Shown here piece by piece: positions 12,001 to 25,267 of a stretch of DNA of 64,000 nt. Numbering within the stretch: position 1 is the first letter of the stretch; each line of letters begins with the position of its first letter. The notes under the pieces were generated by a model. That model was not told the origin of the DNA. It saw only the letters and a list, made by a program, of their open reading frames with translations, and did no database searches. The stretch is from Wurfbainia villosa (taxonomy: Eukaryota > Streptophyta > Magnoliopsida > Zingiberales > Zingiberaceae), in contig CM046000.1 of NCBI GenBank assembly GCA_025175895.1, positions 95,216,753 through 95,280,752 of the forward strand, in the 5' to 3' direction. A program made the translations under genes and the position numbers.

Positions 12001-12959
12001 GTTAGTTGGCAACAATATCAGTGTTATCGGACGTAAAGTATGGTTGTCAAGCATTTGATATGAAGGACTTGGGAGAAGTGGGACACATCCTTGGGATCAA
12101 AGTTATAAGGGATCGCAAGAAAAGGATGTTGTGCTTGTCTCAAGCTTCATACATTGACACTATCCTTTCTCGTTTTAGCATGCAGAACTCTAAGAATGGT
12201 TTTCTACCTTTTAGGCATGGAGTTCCTTTATCTAAAGGGATGTGTCCCAAAACATCAAAGGAGATAGAGGACATGAAGGTGGTTCCTTATGCTTCGGCAG
12301 TAGGAAGCCTCATGTATGCTATGCTATGTACGAGACCAGATATCTGCTTTGCCGTGGGCATGGTTAGCAGATATCAGAGTAATCCTGGACAGGGACATTG
12401 GACTGCGGTAAAGCATATATTGAAGTACCTGAGAAGGACTAGGGATTATATGCTGGTTTACCGGGCAGATCAATTAGTCCCTGTAGGTTACACGGATTCG
12501 GATTTCCAATCAGATAGGGGCAAGAGTAAGTCTACCCTGGGGTTTGTGTTTACTTTTGGAGGTGGAGCCATAGTATGGAGGAGTGTCAAGCAGAAATGCG
12601 TGGCGGACTCCACCATGGAAGCTGAGTATGTGGCAGCCTCTAAGGCAGCCAAGGAAGCTGTATGGCTCAGGAACTTCTTGATGGACTTGGATGTGATTCC
12701 TGGTTTGCCCAGAACTATCACAATTTATTGTGATAACAGTGGTGCAGTTGCAAACTCGAAGGAATCACGAGCCCACAAGGCGAGTAAACACATAGAGCGC
12801 AAGTACCACCTTATACGAGAGATCATAAAGCGAGGAGAAATTACTGTCGCCAAGATTGCATCAGAGGATAACCTGGCGGATCCATTCACTAAGGCCCTTC
12901 CAGCGAAAGCGTTTGATAGGCATGTGGAGGACATGGGGATCAGATGTATGGCAGTGTGA
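9096..12959 (+). pseudogene. gag-pol: gag-pol polyprotein, copia A unit 1, degraded
   Basis: Ty1/copia polyprotein in the usual order. Gag starts at ATG 9096 and meets TAG at 9354-9356. The gag core continues to 9629, where one base is missing relative to unit 3. Then follow a zinc knuckle CFTCKQTGHWKADC (near 9820-9860), protease WCVDTGATDHVC (near 9940), integrase zinc module HLRLGH...CESC (near 10375-10480) and integrase DLCGPM (near 10557). The integrase tail (10839-11261) follows, then reverse transcriptase in fragments (11386-12000) and RNase H (12006-12959, with MEAEYVAAS). The RT region has many small losses and the YVDD box is out of frame. This is the only unit that keeps the second zinc-module histidine of integrase. 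Non-functional. Confidence 0.85.
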
Positions 12960-12980
12960 TGACGGCATAGTCTTTTAGTA

Positions 12981-12992
12981 TAAGTGGGAGAT
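12981..12992 (+). other. polypurine tract, copia A unit 1
   Basis: TAAGTGGGAGAT directly before TGTTGG of LTR2; plus-strand primer site. The same tract precedes LTR3 (22137-22147) and ends unit 3 (29190-29201). Confidence 0.8.
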
Positions 12993-15061
12993 TGTTGGAA
13001 TGTATACTGAAAGCCTAGCTCTTTTTGTATGAACATTTTATTTTGAAATAAGAATCATATGATCATTGTTTGCACTTTATATATTTATTATATGTGTGTG
13101 CATATTGTCTAATATTTTACATTGTAGATAACATGGTGCTTGGTGTGGCACAGAAGATCATGTTATCAGTCCCTTGTAAAATATAAGTAGAGGCTCACAA
13201 CCAAGATGGTTTTGGACAAACCATTGGCATGGTTGTAGTGTAGCTTGGTATTGTTTTGTCTTGAACATAAAGTTACACTAGTACACTTAGGTGTATTGAG
13301 CAGGACCGACATAGAGGTGATTCAAATAATTGCTGACTACATAATTCAATCGGTCCTCGGATATTATGTTGTACATGCTCTTAATCCTGATATAATAACG
13401 GACACATGTACTTAGTATTTATTTCTTTGATTTACCAAAGGGTGAGATTTAGATGGATTAAATCAATATGCCCGGTAAGTTGGGAAATGATATTATTTAC
13501 ATGGTGTGTCGTTAATTATAGAAGGAAACCGTGTCCTATATATTAGGTTGATGATGTCCCCTTGAAGAGCTCATAAGGTTCATCATGTAAACCCAGCTGG
13601 TTGACTTAGTCAACATGATGATAAGGTTGAGTGGTACTACTGGAGGAATTAGATGTTAATTAATTGATGGTCAGTAAATCAATTAATTGACGGACATTCG
13701 ATATCTTAAACACGGGGAGATGAATGTACAAATAATATATGGAACACATATTAATTTATGGGGGTTGGTGAGGTAGTTCAATGATGATCCTCTAGTGGAA
13801 TGGAACATCATTGATGGATCAAGTGAGTGTGGTTCCGATCCATCGGGTGGCCAAGATCCAACTCCTCCTTATAGTCCCTATCGTAGCCTAAAATAATCCT
13901 TGTGAAGTCTAGATCCAAGAATGTAAAACAAAACTCTAGAACCAATGGTTGGGATTAAATCCCTAGATCCGAGTGTTGGGATGAAACCCTAGAACCAACG
14001 GTTGGGATTAAATCCCTAGATCCGATGGTTAGGATGAAACCCTAGAATCGACGGTTGAGATTAAATCCCTAGATCCGACGGTTGGGATGAAATCCTAGAT
14101 CCGACGGTTGGGATGAAATCCTAGATCCGACGGTTGGGATGAAACCCTAGATCCGACGGTTGGGATAAAACCCTAGATCCGACGGTGGAGATTAAATCCC
14201 TAGATCTGACGGTGGAGATTAAAGGAGTCCTAAGCCTAACTCTATAAAAGGAAAGCTTAGGGTTGGGCGGCATGATGATCAATTGGGGTTAGGGTTTTAG
14301 GTTGGGCGGCTAGGGTTTGGGAGCTAGGGCTTGGGCAGCAATCTTCTTCCATCAAATTGTTGCCGCCGCCCATCTTCCTCAATCAAGACTTGGCCGGCGC
14401 CCATCCTCTAGGCCTCTCTCTTATTCCTTGGCCGGCGGTTCTCCTTCCATTGGTGGCCGGTGTTCACTCCTCCAATCTCTCGAAGGTGGCCGGCGGTTCT
14501 CCTTCCATTGGTGGCCGGCGCTTCATCCACTCGTTCCTTGGCCGGCGGTTGCATCAAATTCCTTTGCTTGGTGGCCGGTTCTAGAAAGGAAAGGTTTTGT
14601 TGGTTCTTCTCTTTGTTCGCAGCGGACAAGGAAGGGAAGAACGCGATCTAGAAGGCTTCTACTCGTGGAGGATCTTCGCCCACACGTCGTCCACGAGGAG
14701 GATAGGACATACGGTAGAAGATCGTAAGGTATAAAGTGGTACAACTTTATTTTCAGATCTGAGCATGTTATTTTAATTGTTGATTATACAATTATGCATA
14801 TGTATATATTTTGTATAATCTTGGACCCCGAAGACAAACACAAAAACCGGCGATCCGTCCGTCGTCTCTTCCGCGGCTAACCAACTAGAAGAGTCGTGTT
14901 GCTTGAACAACTAGTTTGTTCTAGCGACCACTCAAGTTGTTAGCACGACAATGAATTGGTGGTGCTAAGGAAACTGATCCCATCCGGATTAATTCTTTCA
15001 TTAGTGAAAATTTTAATCCGGGGACATGGGAGCGAATGAGCCTCCGAAGCAACGACCTACA
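12993..15061 (+). repeat. copia A LTR2
   Basis: About 2069 bp, TGTTGG to CTACA. Shares with LTR3 an 11-unit minisatellite (13940-14224) and a 51-bp duplication in the GC-rich leader near 14430-14515 that LTR1 lacks. Confidence 0.9.
13940..14224 (+). repeat. minisatellite in LTR2, 11 units
   Basis: Same 26-27-bp unit as in LTR1, one unit shorter, ending just before the TATA box. Confidence 0.9.
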
Positions 15062-15776
15062 AGTGGTATCAGAGCCACGGTTTCCGATTTTGTGTGTTTT
15101 GGATTCGGTTACTTTCATTCACATATCATATATTGAGTATGCCGGATAATAGTAGGATGTGCGTAGGCTAACTTTTTGGTTGCAGGCATAAGATCCGACT
15201 ATTATGGCTATTTGGTTGTATGTGATTGTTTTGTGTGTGATTGTATGTATATTATTTGAATCCTCGGTGTTGACGAGGCTAGATTAGTATTTAATTTTTG
15301 TAATTAAATATGGCATTGTTTAGCCGCTCATTTTAGTTTATTTTTGATCTAGATTATTTGTACACTCCTTCGTGGAGTATAGGATCGATGGATGTAAATT
15401 AAAATAGTTTATCTCGGCTCGGATCTCTTTGGTGACTTGCGCACGGGAAAAGATGGAGCGGACGAGGTGGCGACACGACGGGATGCGTATTGGAGGACAA
15501 TGCCATAATAGTTGGAAAAATCCTGTTTTTTCCATATTTATTGCTGATTTGTTTTATATGCATGTTGTGTATGCTTTAAAATTCCTCAATTTTAATTTAC
15601 TAAGTGGGATAGAGATATTTTAATTAATTCCCGCGGCTTCCATTACAATTTGACGTGTGATGCAACAAACTTGCGCGTTGGCTCTGAGTGCCTTCCTCCC
15701 CATCGGATGGGTTTGTTTGTGGATCACTAGGTCAAATAATGGTTATAGGAAATTATTTAGGAGCGTGTGTACTTCC

Positions 15777-17941
15777 TGTTGGGTTTCCGGCACCGCGGCG
15801 TGTGTGTGTTCGATCATGTTTCGTAAACATGAACACAGCGGAAGCAATAAAAATAATAAATACTCCTATTTATTACAACACACACAACACACGCATGCAT
15901 ATTACAACAAGTGTAGACATAACCGTAAATTAAAATTGCAATAAAAGGAAATTTAAACTACGTTATACCTTTCGTATGACGTGTAGCGGGAACGGCATCA
16001 ACCGGAACGATCCTCGTAAGAATCGTCTCTATCCGTATCCACGCCGAGCTCCTCGGGATGACTTCGCCAAGCCACGAGCTTCGTCTTCGTACGGGTTACT
16101 AGCCTCGTGTTGAAGACGACGTGATCGAGAGATGATCACGATCCGAATCCAAATTCGGACCAAAAACAAGTCCTCAAGACTTGCTTCTCCAGAGAGGTAT
16201 TCGTCAACCGATTGACGAATCCTTCGTCCTCCACCTCAGAAGATTACCGGAGATCAAATCCTCGGTATGTTAGCCGCTGTCGGAGCACTAACCGTCGTCC
16301 AAACGACGCTCCGACGAGAGGAGAAGAAGCTGTCCAGAAAACTGGACAGCTTGGTGGAGGAGATAGGCGCCGGCCAAAACAAGGAGACAAAAGCTCACCT
16401 TGATGCGAACCTTTTAGGGGATCACGGAGGTCGCGGAGGTTCACCGGCTGGAGCTTGGGCGCCGGCAAGGGTCTTGACGGCGACACAATCAAGCGGCAAG
16501 GAGCTTGGCACAACCAAGGTTACAACTCCTTGGAGGCTAGGGTTTTGATTTTGGATTAGGGTTTAACAATCCCTTAAGCCCACTTTTATAGAGAACTAAT
16601 TCTCTTAATGGTTAATGGATCATATCCATAAAGCCCGTTAATCCGCTCCATTAAGATAAGTTAAAATAAACCAAACCATGATGGTTTATTTTAAGTTAAA
16701 ACGAACCGAACCAACTTTTGGTTCATTCGTTTAAAATAAACCAAACCCTTTGGTTTATTCTTATCCATTGGATTAGAACCAAACCATTTTGGTCCATCCA
16801 TTACGTCTTCATAAGACCCAGCCCATCCACGCTTCCATTGCGACTGAAACAATTTCATGCTCGCTTTATGTTTGGTCCAACCAAACATAGTTTCTCTCGG
16901 TCTGAGAATCTCATTCTCAAGCTCGTTTTAAATCCTTTGGATTACACTCGTTGTGCGTGTGACCAAATAGGTTCTCGGTTTATGTTGGCCGTCTATAATT
17001 AACCATTAATTATAGAACGATCATGAGTGGCACCTAGTAGTACATCATGATCCCCAATTAAGCAAAAGATCAACGGTTGATCCGAACTATTTTTGTAACC
17101 CTTGATGCTTCGAATGAATCGTGCCCCATTCCCTTCACTCATCTTATACCCACTTGGTTCGAGGACATGGTCTATTGTGTCGGATCCCCACTAAGTGACT
17201 CGTCACACCTAGCCCAAGTATCATTTCCTCGTCCTACAGTTCTAGTTACTCACATGTATCGAAGAGTACTTTACTCTAAACATGTAATGCTTTGGCCAAA
17301 GACTTTAGTAACAATCCGGACGAGAGGCCATGGGTATACATCTCCTGCAAGGAGTGGTGAATCCTTTATAGGCTATTCAAACACCTTCGATCACTTCGAC
17401 TTATACCCAATCATCCCGGGTCCACATCTCCTCGGAGATGTTTGCTTAAGATGTCAAAGCATAAGTCTCCATGATCAAGATGACTTGAATACCGCAAGTC
17501 AGAACATCGCACTTAAGCCACGCGAAGAACTTCATTGACATATCTATATATAGAGAACCATATGAAGTCTTACATGGTCACTCAATGAACTAGTTACCAT
17601 AACTAGCATCCACGATTAACTCGGACATCACAATGTCTCGGCCGGTGAGAATCAGCTGCTTGGATACACCAAGGAGTATACCTCGTGCTAGTCTCGACAG
17701 AATTGATGGTGTCCAAATCCATCAATTCATCGACTAGGGATAATTCCGATACATCACAATTACACATGTAGAGATACTCACTAGTTGTGATCCAATCACA
17801 AATTCTCTCTCATCGTTTGTAGATATAAGATCCAATCAAATACATTAAACATGTATACTCAAATAGTGAATCTTCATTTATCATATAAATGGTTCATACA
17901 TAAGGCGATTGCCTTAGGACATCTCTCATATATTACTAACA
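15777..17941 (-). mobile_element. solo LTR in the leader of copia A unit 2
   Basis: 2165 bp bounded by TGTTGGG on the left and CTAACA on the right. CTTCC is duplicated at 15772-15776 and 17942-17946, and the flanks rejoin exactly to the sequence of units 1 and 3. A TATA box on the minus strand (CTATAAAAG, near 16585) shows minus orientation. It has no primer site, no purine tract and no coding capacity, so it is what remains after LTR-LTR recombination of an inserted element. Its family differs from copia A. Its end CCCAACA on the minus strand resembles that of copia C. Confidence 0.88.
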
Positions 17942-18297
17942 CTTCCCCATCGGTAAGGCACATAATCCGAAATAATTCCCTTAGTATCGTGTAATGGTGC
18001 ACACTTAGATGCAAATAAAAAGTATCCTCCCCATCGGAGTCACTGCTTTTATTTGTAGGGCCAAAGAGGAACCAACTATTAATTTTATTTGTCAAAAAGT
18101 AAGGTTGACAAGATAATAAAATTAATGGGTAAAACCTCCTCTTACAAATGTAGAATTCGTATACGTCCACACTATCGTGGCATGCGATATTCTCGGTGTT
18201 TTGAGGTGTTGGTTGATTTCAGAATTTTATTGTTTTTGAGGAATCAATAATATTTGAAATCTAATATTTTGATCATTGTGATTTTTAGGATTTTCAA

Positions 18298-21200
18298 ATG
18301 GCTTTCAACCCACTTGCTGTGATTTTAAAAGAAAATAAGCTTACTGGACCAAACTACATTGATTGGAAAAGAAATCTGGATATTGTCTTAACTGCGGAGG
18401 AGTACAAATTTGTACTCTTGAGTCTGCATCCTCCTAAGCCCTCGATGACTCTGATGAAAAGGGGAAAGAACGTTATAAGAAATGGGTCAAGGTAGATGAG
18501 ATGGCACGGTGTTACATTTTGGCATCTATGTCAAATGTGCTACAACATCAGCATTAGGCCATAGCCACAGCTTATGATATGATGTTCAATCTCAAGGAAC
18601 TTTTCGGACATCAGAGTAGGGCGTCTTGATAGGAGGCAATGAGAAACTTGATGACGACCACCATGATCGAGGGAACACCCGTTAGGGATCATGTTCTCAA
18701 GATGATGGCTCATCTTAATGAGATGGAAGTCCTCGGAGCTGAGATCGATGGGGAAACCCAGGTCGATATCATTCTTCAGTCTCTGCCGAGGAGTTTTGAG
18801 CAGTTCCGCCTCAACTACAACATGAACAAGAGGTTGTATTCATTGGAGCTTCGGCAAAACTCGAGGGCGAGAGGCTTTTCAAAGTGCTCAAGCCATGGGA
18901 AGGTTTCAAGAAGAAGCAAGGTGGGGCGAAGAAGGTGGCGATGGGACCTCGGCGAGAGTGAAGAAGCCGAAAGGCAAGTGCTTCACTTGCAAGCGATTGG
19001 ACATTGGAAGGCGGTGTCCTCGCCAAAGAACAAAGGTATATCTTCTTGTTTAGTTGTTGAAACATGTTTAGCGGTGTTATCTACGATTGCACGGTGTGTA
19101 GATCTGAGCCAGCGATCATGTCTGCAATACTTTGCAGGGGTTCCAGGAAACCCGACGACTAGCTGAGGGAGAGATTATCGTCTTCATGGGCAATGCTTCA
19201 AAGGTGGCGGCTATTGCAGTGGGAGACGTTTATTTATCTTTTGATAGGAATAAAGTTTTGGTTTTGAGAAATTGTCTTTATGTACCTACTTTTAGAAAAA
19301 ATTTAATTTCAGTTTCTAAATTGTTTATGGATGGATATTCTGTTTCTTTTAATGACAAAGTGGTTATAAAAAGGAAGAGGGAGATTATCTGTTCTGGTAC
19401 ATTGGTTGGCAATTTATATACTCTTGAACCGAAAACTCCCACGATGCATATAGAAATCAATAACTCATCTTCTAAGTCTAATAAGAGAAAAGAACCTTCG
19501 CAAATGAACCAGACATATCTTTTGCATCTAAGGCTTGGTAGAATTCAAAGGTTGATAGCTGATGGACCTTTGGGTTCATTAGTGGTGGAGGATCTCCCAA
19601 CCTGCGAATCTTGCTTGGAAGGTAAAATGACCAAGAGGCCTTTCAAGGCCAAGGGGTATAGAGCCAAAGATGTGTTAGAATTTGTTCATTATGATTTGTG
19701 CGGTCCTATGTCTATCCAAGCAAGAGGTGATTTTGAATATTTCATCTCTTTTATAGACGATTATTCAAGATATGGATACATTTACTTGATTCAGAATGCA
19801 GATACTTTGACAAGTTCAAAGAATTCAAGGCGATGTGGAGAAGCAATCAAGGTAAAAGTATCAAGACATTCTGATCGATCGTGGTGGAGTACCTCTTGGG
19901 AGAGTTTAGGAGTTACTTATCGAGGTGGGATTAAATCCCAATTGTCACTTTGGCACACCCAGTAGAATGGTGTGGCGGAGGCGAAGGAATAGGACTCTTA
20001 TGGAGATGGTCGGATCGATGATGAGTTATTACAGTTACGATTCGTTACGGGGTTTTCTCTAGAAATAGCAGCATACATTCTGAACTTGGTTCCATCTAAG
20101 TCAGTACCCTCTACTCCCACAGAGTTGTGGACTGGGCGAAAGCCTAGTCTAAGACATATTTGGATTTGGGGTAGTCCAGCACATGTGCTGAAGGGAGATG
20201 CTAGTAAGTTGGAATCTCGTACAGAAGTCCGCTTGTTTGTTGGCTACCCTAAGGGAACAAAGGGTGGTTTATTCTATAGTTCTAGAGATCAGAAGGTGAT
20301 CATGAGTACGAATGCCAAATTTCTAGAGGAGGACTATGTGATGAACCACAAGCCCACGAGCAGGATTGTTCTTGAGGAGTTGACAGGGGAAGTCTCGACT
20401 TCAGTACCACCGGTACAAGGGGAGACACCACAAGTTACTGCACCGTGTGTCACAGAGCATACACAGGAGGCACCTCGTCGTAGTGGGAGGGTTGTTAGAC
20501 AACCCGAGAGATTCATGTTTTTGGGAGAGTCTTCGGACTTAGTCCCTGGTGAACATGAACCGGATCCCTGGACATATGACGAGGCACTCCAAGATAGAGA
20601 TGCGGTATCTTGGCAAAGTGCGATGAATTCAGAGATAGAATCTATGAATTCTAATCAGGTCTGGGAGCTAGTAGAACCACCCGATGGTGTAAAAGCCATT
20701 GGATGCAAGTGGATCTACAAGAGAAATAGAGGAGTAGACGGGAAGGTTGAGACCTTCAAAGCTAGGCTTGTTGCGAAAGGGTATACCCAGAAAGAGGGTA
20801 TCGATTATGAGGAGACCTTTTCGCCAGTAGCTATGCTTACGTCTATCCGGATTCTCTTATCTATAGCTGCTCATATGGATTATGAGATTTGGCAGATGGA
20901 TGTCAAGACAGCTTTCCTTAACGGAAGTCTTGAGGAGAACATCTATATGCGACAACCTGAGGGATTCATTGCTAAAGGTAAAGAGCATCTTGTATGTAAG
21001 CTTAATCGGTCCATTTATGGATTGAAGCAAGCTTCTAGATCTTGGAACATCTGCTTTGATGAGGTAATCCAGTCATATGAATTTATTCAAAGTCCGGATG
21101 AGCCTTGTGTATACAAGAGATGTGACGAAAACGTAGTGGTGTTTCTTGTACTATACGTAGATGACATTTTGTTAGTTGGCAACAATATCAAAGTGTTATC

Positions 21201-22117
21201 AGACGTAAGGGTATGGTTGTCCAAACAGTTTGATATGAAGGACTTGGGAGAAGTGGGACACATCCTTGGGATCAAAGTTATAAGGGATCGCAAGAAAAGG
21301 ATGTTGTGCTTGTCTCAAGCTTCATACATTGACACTATCCTTTCTCGTTTTAGCATGCAGAACTCTAAGAATGGTTTTCTACCTTTTAGGCATGGAGTTC
21401 CTTTATCTAAAGGGATGTGTCCCAAAACATCAAAGGAGATAGAGGACATGAAGGTGGTTCCTTATGCTTCGGCAGTAGGAAGCCTCATGTATGCTATGCT
21501 ATGTACGAGACGGATATCTGCTGCAGTGGGCATGGTTAGCGAATATCGAGTAATCTGGACGAGGACATTGGGCTGGGTAAAGCATATATTGAAGTACACG
21601 AGAAGGACTAGGGATTATATCTTTGGTTTGCAGGCGGATCAATTAGTCCACATGGGTTACAGATTGGATTTCCAATCGGATAGGGACAAGAGTAAGTCTA
21701 CCTCGGGGTTTGTGTTTACTTTTGGAGGTGGAGCCATAGTATGGAGGAGTGTCAAGCGAAATGCGTGGCGGACTCTACCATGGAAGGGAGTATGTGGCGA
21801 CCTGCAGGCGACCAAGGAAGGCTGTATGGCTCGGGAACTTCTTGATGGACTTGGATGTGATTCTGGTTTGCCCGGAACTATCACAATTTATTGTGATAAT
21901 AGTGTGCGATTCTGCAAACTCGAAGGAACCACGAGCCCATAAAGCGAGTAAACACATAGCGCAAGTACCACCTTATCGAGAGATCGTAAGCGAGGAGAAG
22001 TTCTTGCCGCCAAGATTGCATCGAGAGGATAACTGGCGGATCCATTCACTAAGGCCCTTCAGTAGCGTTTGATAGGCATGTGGAGGACATGGGGATCGGA
22101 TGTATGGCGGTGTGATG
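18298..22117 (+). pseudogene. gag-pol: gag-pol polyprotein, copia A unit 2, degraded
   Basis: Gag from ATG 18298, frameshifted near 18418, with the shared TAG at 18555-18557 and the further TGA TAG near 18627-18632. The zinc-knuckle and protease region (18830-19140) is heavily altered by small losses. Integrase 19132-19965 lacks the HINLS segment of its zinc module. The best-kept part is 20086-21500: integrase tail, then RT with WQMDVKTAFLNG, SIYGLKQASRSW and an intact YVDDILLVGN, the only in-frame YVDD of the three units. RNase H (21500-22100) is again scrambled by small changes that sit at CAG/CTG sites. Non-functional as assembled. Confidence 0.82.
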
Positions 22118-22147
22118 GCGCATAGTCTTTTAGTATAAGTGGGAGAT

Positions 22148-24210
22148 TGTTGGAATGTATCGAAAGCCTAGCTCTTTTTGTATGAACATTTTATTTTGAA
22201 ATAAGAATCATATGATCATTGTTTGCACTTTATATATTTATTATATGTGTGTGCATATTGTCTAATATTTTACATTGTAGATAACATGGTGCTTGGTGTG
22301 GCACAGAAGATCATGTTATCAGTCCCTTGTAAAATATAAGTAGAGGCTCACAACCAAGATGGTTTTGGACAAACCATTGGCATGGTTGTAGTGTAGCTTG
22401 GTATTGTTTTGTCTTGAACATAAAGTTACACTAGTACACTTAGGTGTATTGAGCAGGACCGACATAGAGGTGATTCAAATAATTGCTGACTACATAATTC
22501 AATCGGACCTCGGATATTATGTTGTACATGCTCTTAATCCTGATATAATAACGGACACATGTACTTAGTATTTATTTCTTTGATTTACCAAAGGGTGAGA
22601 TTTAGATGGATTAAATCAATATGCCCGGTAAGTTGGGAAATGATATTATTTACATGGTGTGCCGTTAATTATAGAAGGAAACCGTGTCCTATATATTAGG
22701 TTGATGATGTCCCCTTGAAGAGCTCATAAGGTTCATCATGTAAACCCAGCTGGTTGACTTAGTCAACATGATGATAAGGTTGAGTGGTACTACTGGAGGA
22801 ATTAGATGTTAATTAATTGATGGTCAGTAAATCAATTAATTGACGGACATTCGATATCTTAAACACGGGGAGATGAATGTACAAATAATATATGGAACAC
22901 ATATTAATTTATGGGGGTTGGTGAGGTAGTTCAATGATGATCCTCTAGTGGAATGGAACATCATTGATGGATCAAGTGAGTGTGGTTCCGATCCATCGGG
23001 TGGCCAAGATCCAACTCCTCCTTATAGTCCCTATCGTAGCCTAAAATAATCCTTGTGAAGTCTAGATCCAAGAATGTAAAACAAAACTCTAGAACCAATG
23101 GTTGGGATTAAATCCCTAGATCCGAGTGTTGGGATGAAACCCTAGAACCAACGGTTGGGATTAAATCCCTAGATCCGATGGTTAGGATGAAACCCTAGAA
23201 TCGACGGTTGAGATTAAATCCCTAGATCCGACGGTTGGGATGAAATCCTAGATCCGACGGTTGGGATGAAATCCTAGATCCGACGGTTGGGATGAAACCC
23301 TAGATCCGACGGTTGGGATAAAACCCTAGATCCGACGGTGGAGATTAAATCCCTAGATCTGACGGTGGAGATTAAAGGAGTCCTAAGCCTAACTCTATAA
23401 AAGGAAAGCTTAGGGTTGGGCGGCATGATGATCAATTGGGGTTAGGGTTTTAGGTTGGGCGGCTAGGGTTTGGGAGCTAGGGCTTGGGCGGCAATCTTCT
23501 TCCATCAAATTGTTGCCGCCGCCCATCTTCCTCAATCAAGACTTGGCCGGCGCCCATCCTCTAGGCCTCTCTCTTATTCCTTGGCCGGCGGTTCTCCTTC
23601 CATTGGTGGCCGGTGTTCACTCCTCCAATCTCTCGAAGGTGGCCGGCGGTTCTCCTTCCATTGGTGGCGGCCCATCCACTCGTTCCTTGGCTGGCGGTTG
23701 CATCAAATTCCTTTGCTTGGTGGCCGGTTCTAGAAAGGAAAGGTTTTGTTGGTTCTTCTCTTTGTTCGCAGCGGACAAGGAAGGGAAGAACGCGATCTAG
23801 AAGGCTTCTACTCGTGGAGGATCTTCGCCCACACGTCGTCCACGAGGAGGATAGGACATACGGTAGAAGATCGTAAGGTATAAAGTGGTACAACTTTATT
23901 TTCAGATCTGAGCATGTTATTTTAATTGTTGATTATACAATTATGCATATGTATATATTTTGTATAATCTTGGACTCCGAAGACAAACACAAAAACCGGC
24001 GATCCGTCCGTCGTCTCTTCCGCGGCTAACCAACTAGAAGAGTCGTGTTGCTTGAACAACTAGTTTGTTCTAGCGACCACTCAAGTTGTTAGCACGACGA
24101 TGAATTGGTGGTGCTAAGGAAACTGATCCCATCCGGATTAATTCTTTCATTAGTGAAAATTTTAATCCGGGGACATGGGAGCGAATGAGCCTCCGAAGCA
24201 ACGACCTACA
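22148..24210 (+). repeat. copia A LTR3
   Basis: About 2063 bp, nearly identical to LTR2 by eye, including the 11-unit minisatellite (23093-23378). Confidence 0.9.
23093..23378 (+). repeat. minisatellite in LTR3, 11 units
   Basis: Same repeat as in LTR1 and LTR2, immediately upstream of the TATA box near 23396. Confidence 0.9.
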
Positions 24211-25267
24211 AGTGGTATCAGAGCCACGGTTTCCGATTTTGTGTGTTTTGGATTCGGTTACTTTCATTCACATATCATATATTGAGTATGCCGGATAATA
24301 GTAGGATGTGCGTAGGCTAACTTTTTGGTTGCAGGCATAAGATCCGACTATTATGGCTATTTGGTTGTATGTGATTGTTTTGTGTGTGATTGTATGTATA
24401 TTATTTGAATCCTCGGTGTTGACGAGGCTAGATTAGTATTTAATTTTTGTAATTAAATATGACATTGTTTAGCCGCTCATTTTAGTTTATTTTTTATCTA
24501 GATTATTTGTACACTCCTTCGTGGAGTATAGGATCGATGGATGTAAATTAAAATAGTTTATCTCGGCTCGGATCTCTTTGGTGACTTGCGCACGGGAAAA
24601 GATGGAGCGGACGAGGTGGCGACACGACGGGATGCGTATTGGAGGACAATGCCATAATAGTTGGAAAAATTCTGTTTTTTCCATATTTATTGCTGATTTG
24701 TTTTATATGCATGTTGTGTATGCTTTAAAATTCCTCAATTTTAATTTACTAAGTGGGAGAGAGATATTTTAATTAATTCTAGCGGCCTCCATTACAATTT
24801 GACGTGTGATGCAACAAACTTGCGCGTTGGCTCTGAGTGCCTTCCTCCCCATCGGATGGGTTTGTTTGTGGATCACTAGGTCAAATAATGGTTATAGGAA
24901 ATTATTTAGGAGCGTGTGTACTTCCCAGTAAGGCACATAATCCAAATAATTCCCTTAGTATCGTGTAATGGTGCACACTTAGATGCAAATAAAAAGTATC
25001 CTCCCATCGAGTCACGCTTATTCAGTAGGGCCAAAGAGGAACCAACTATTAATTTTATTTGTCAAAAAGTAAGGTTGACAAGATAATAAAATTAATGGGT
25101 AAAACCTCCTCTTACAAATGTAGAATTCGTATACGTCCACACTATCGTGGCATGCGATATTCTCGGTGTTTTGAGGTGTTGGTTGATTTCAGAATTTTAT
25201 TGTTTTTGAGGAATCAATAATATTTGAAATCTAATATTTTGATCATTGTGATTTTTAGGATTTTCAA
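24211..25267 (+). other. primer site and leader, copia A unit 3
   Basis: Primer site TGGTATCAGAGCCA at 24213-24226, then about 1 kb of untranslated leader that resembles units 1 and 2 without the solo LTR. Confidence 0.75.

Larger units (their letters stand above)
15062..22147 (+). other. interior of copia A unit 2
   Basis: Primer site 15064-15077, leader split by the solo LTR 15777-17941, gag from 18298, pol to about 22117, purine tract before 22148. Without the solo LTR it would be about 4.9 kb, like units 1 and 3. Confidence 0.85.

Noticed and set aside
17077..17538. 153-codon plus-strand ORF
   Set aside because: It lies inside the minus-strand solo LTR 15777-17941, opposite to its transcription, with no recognisable domain.
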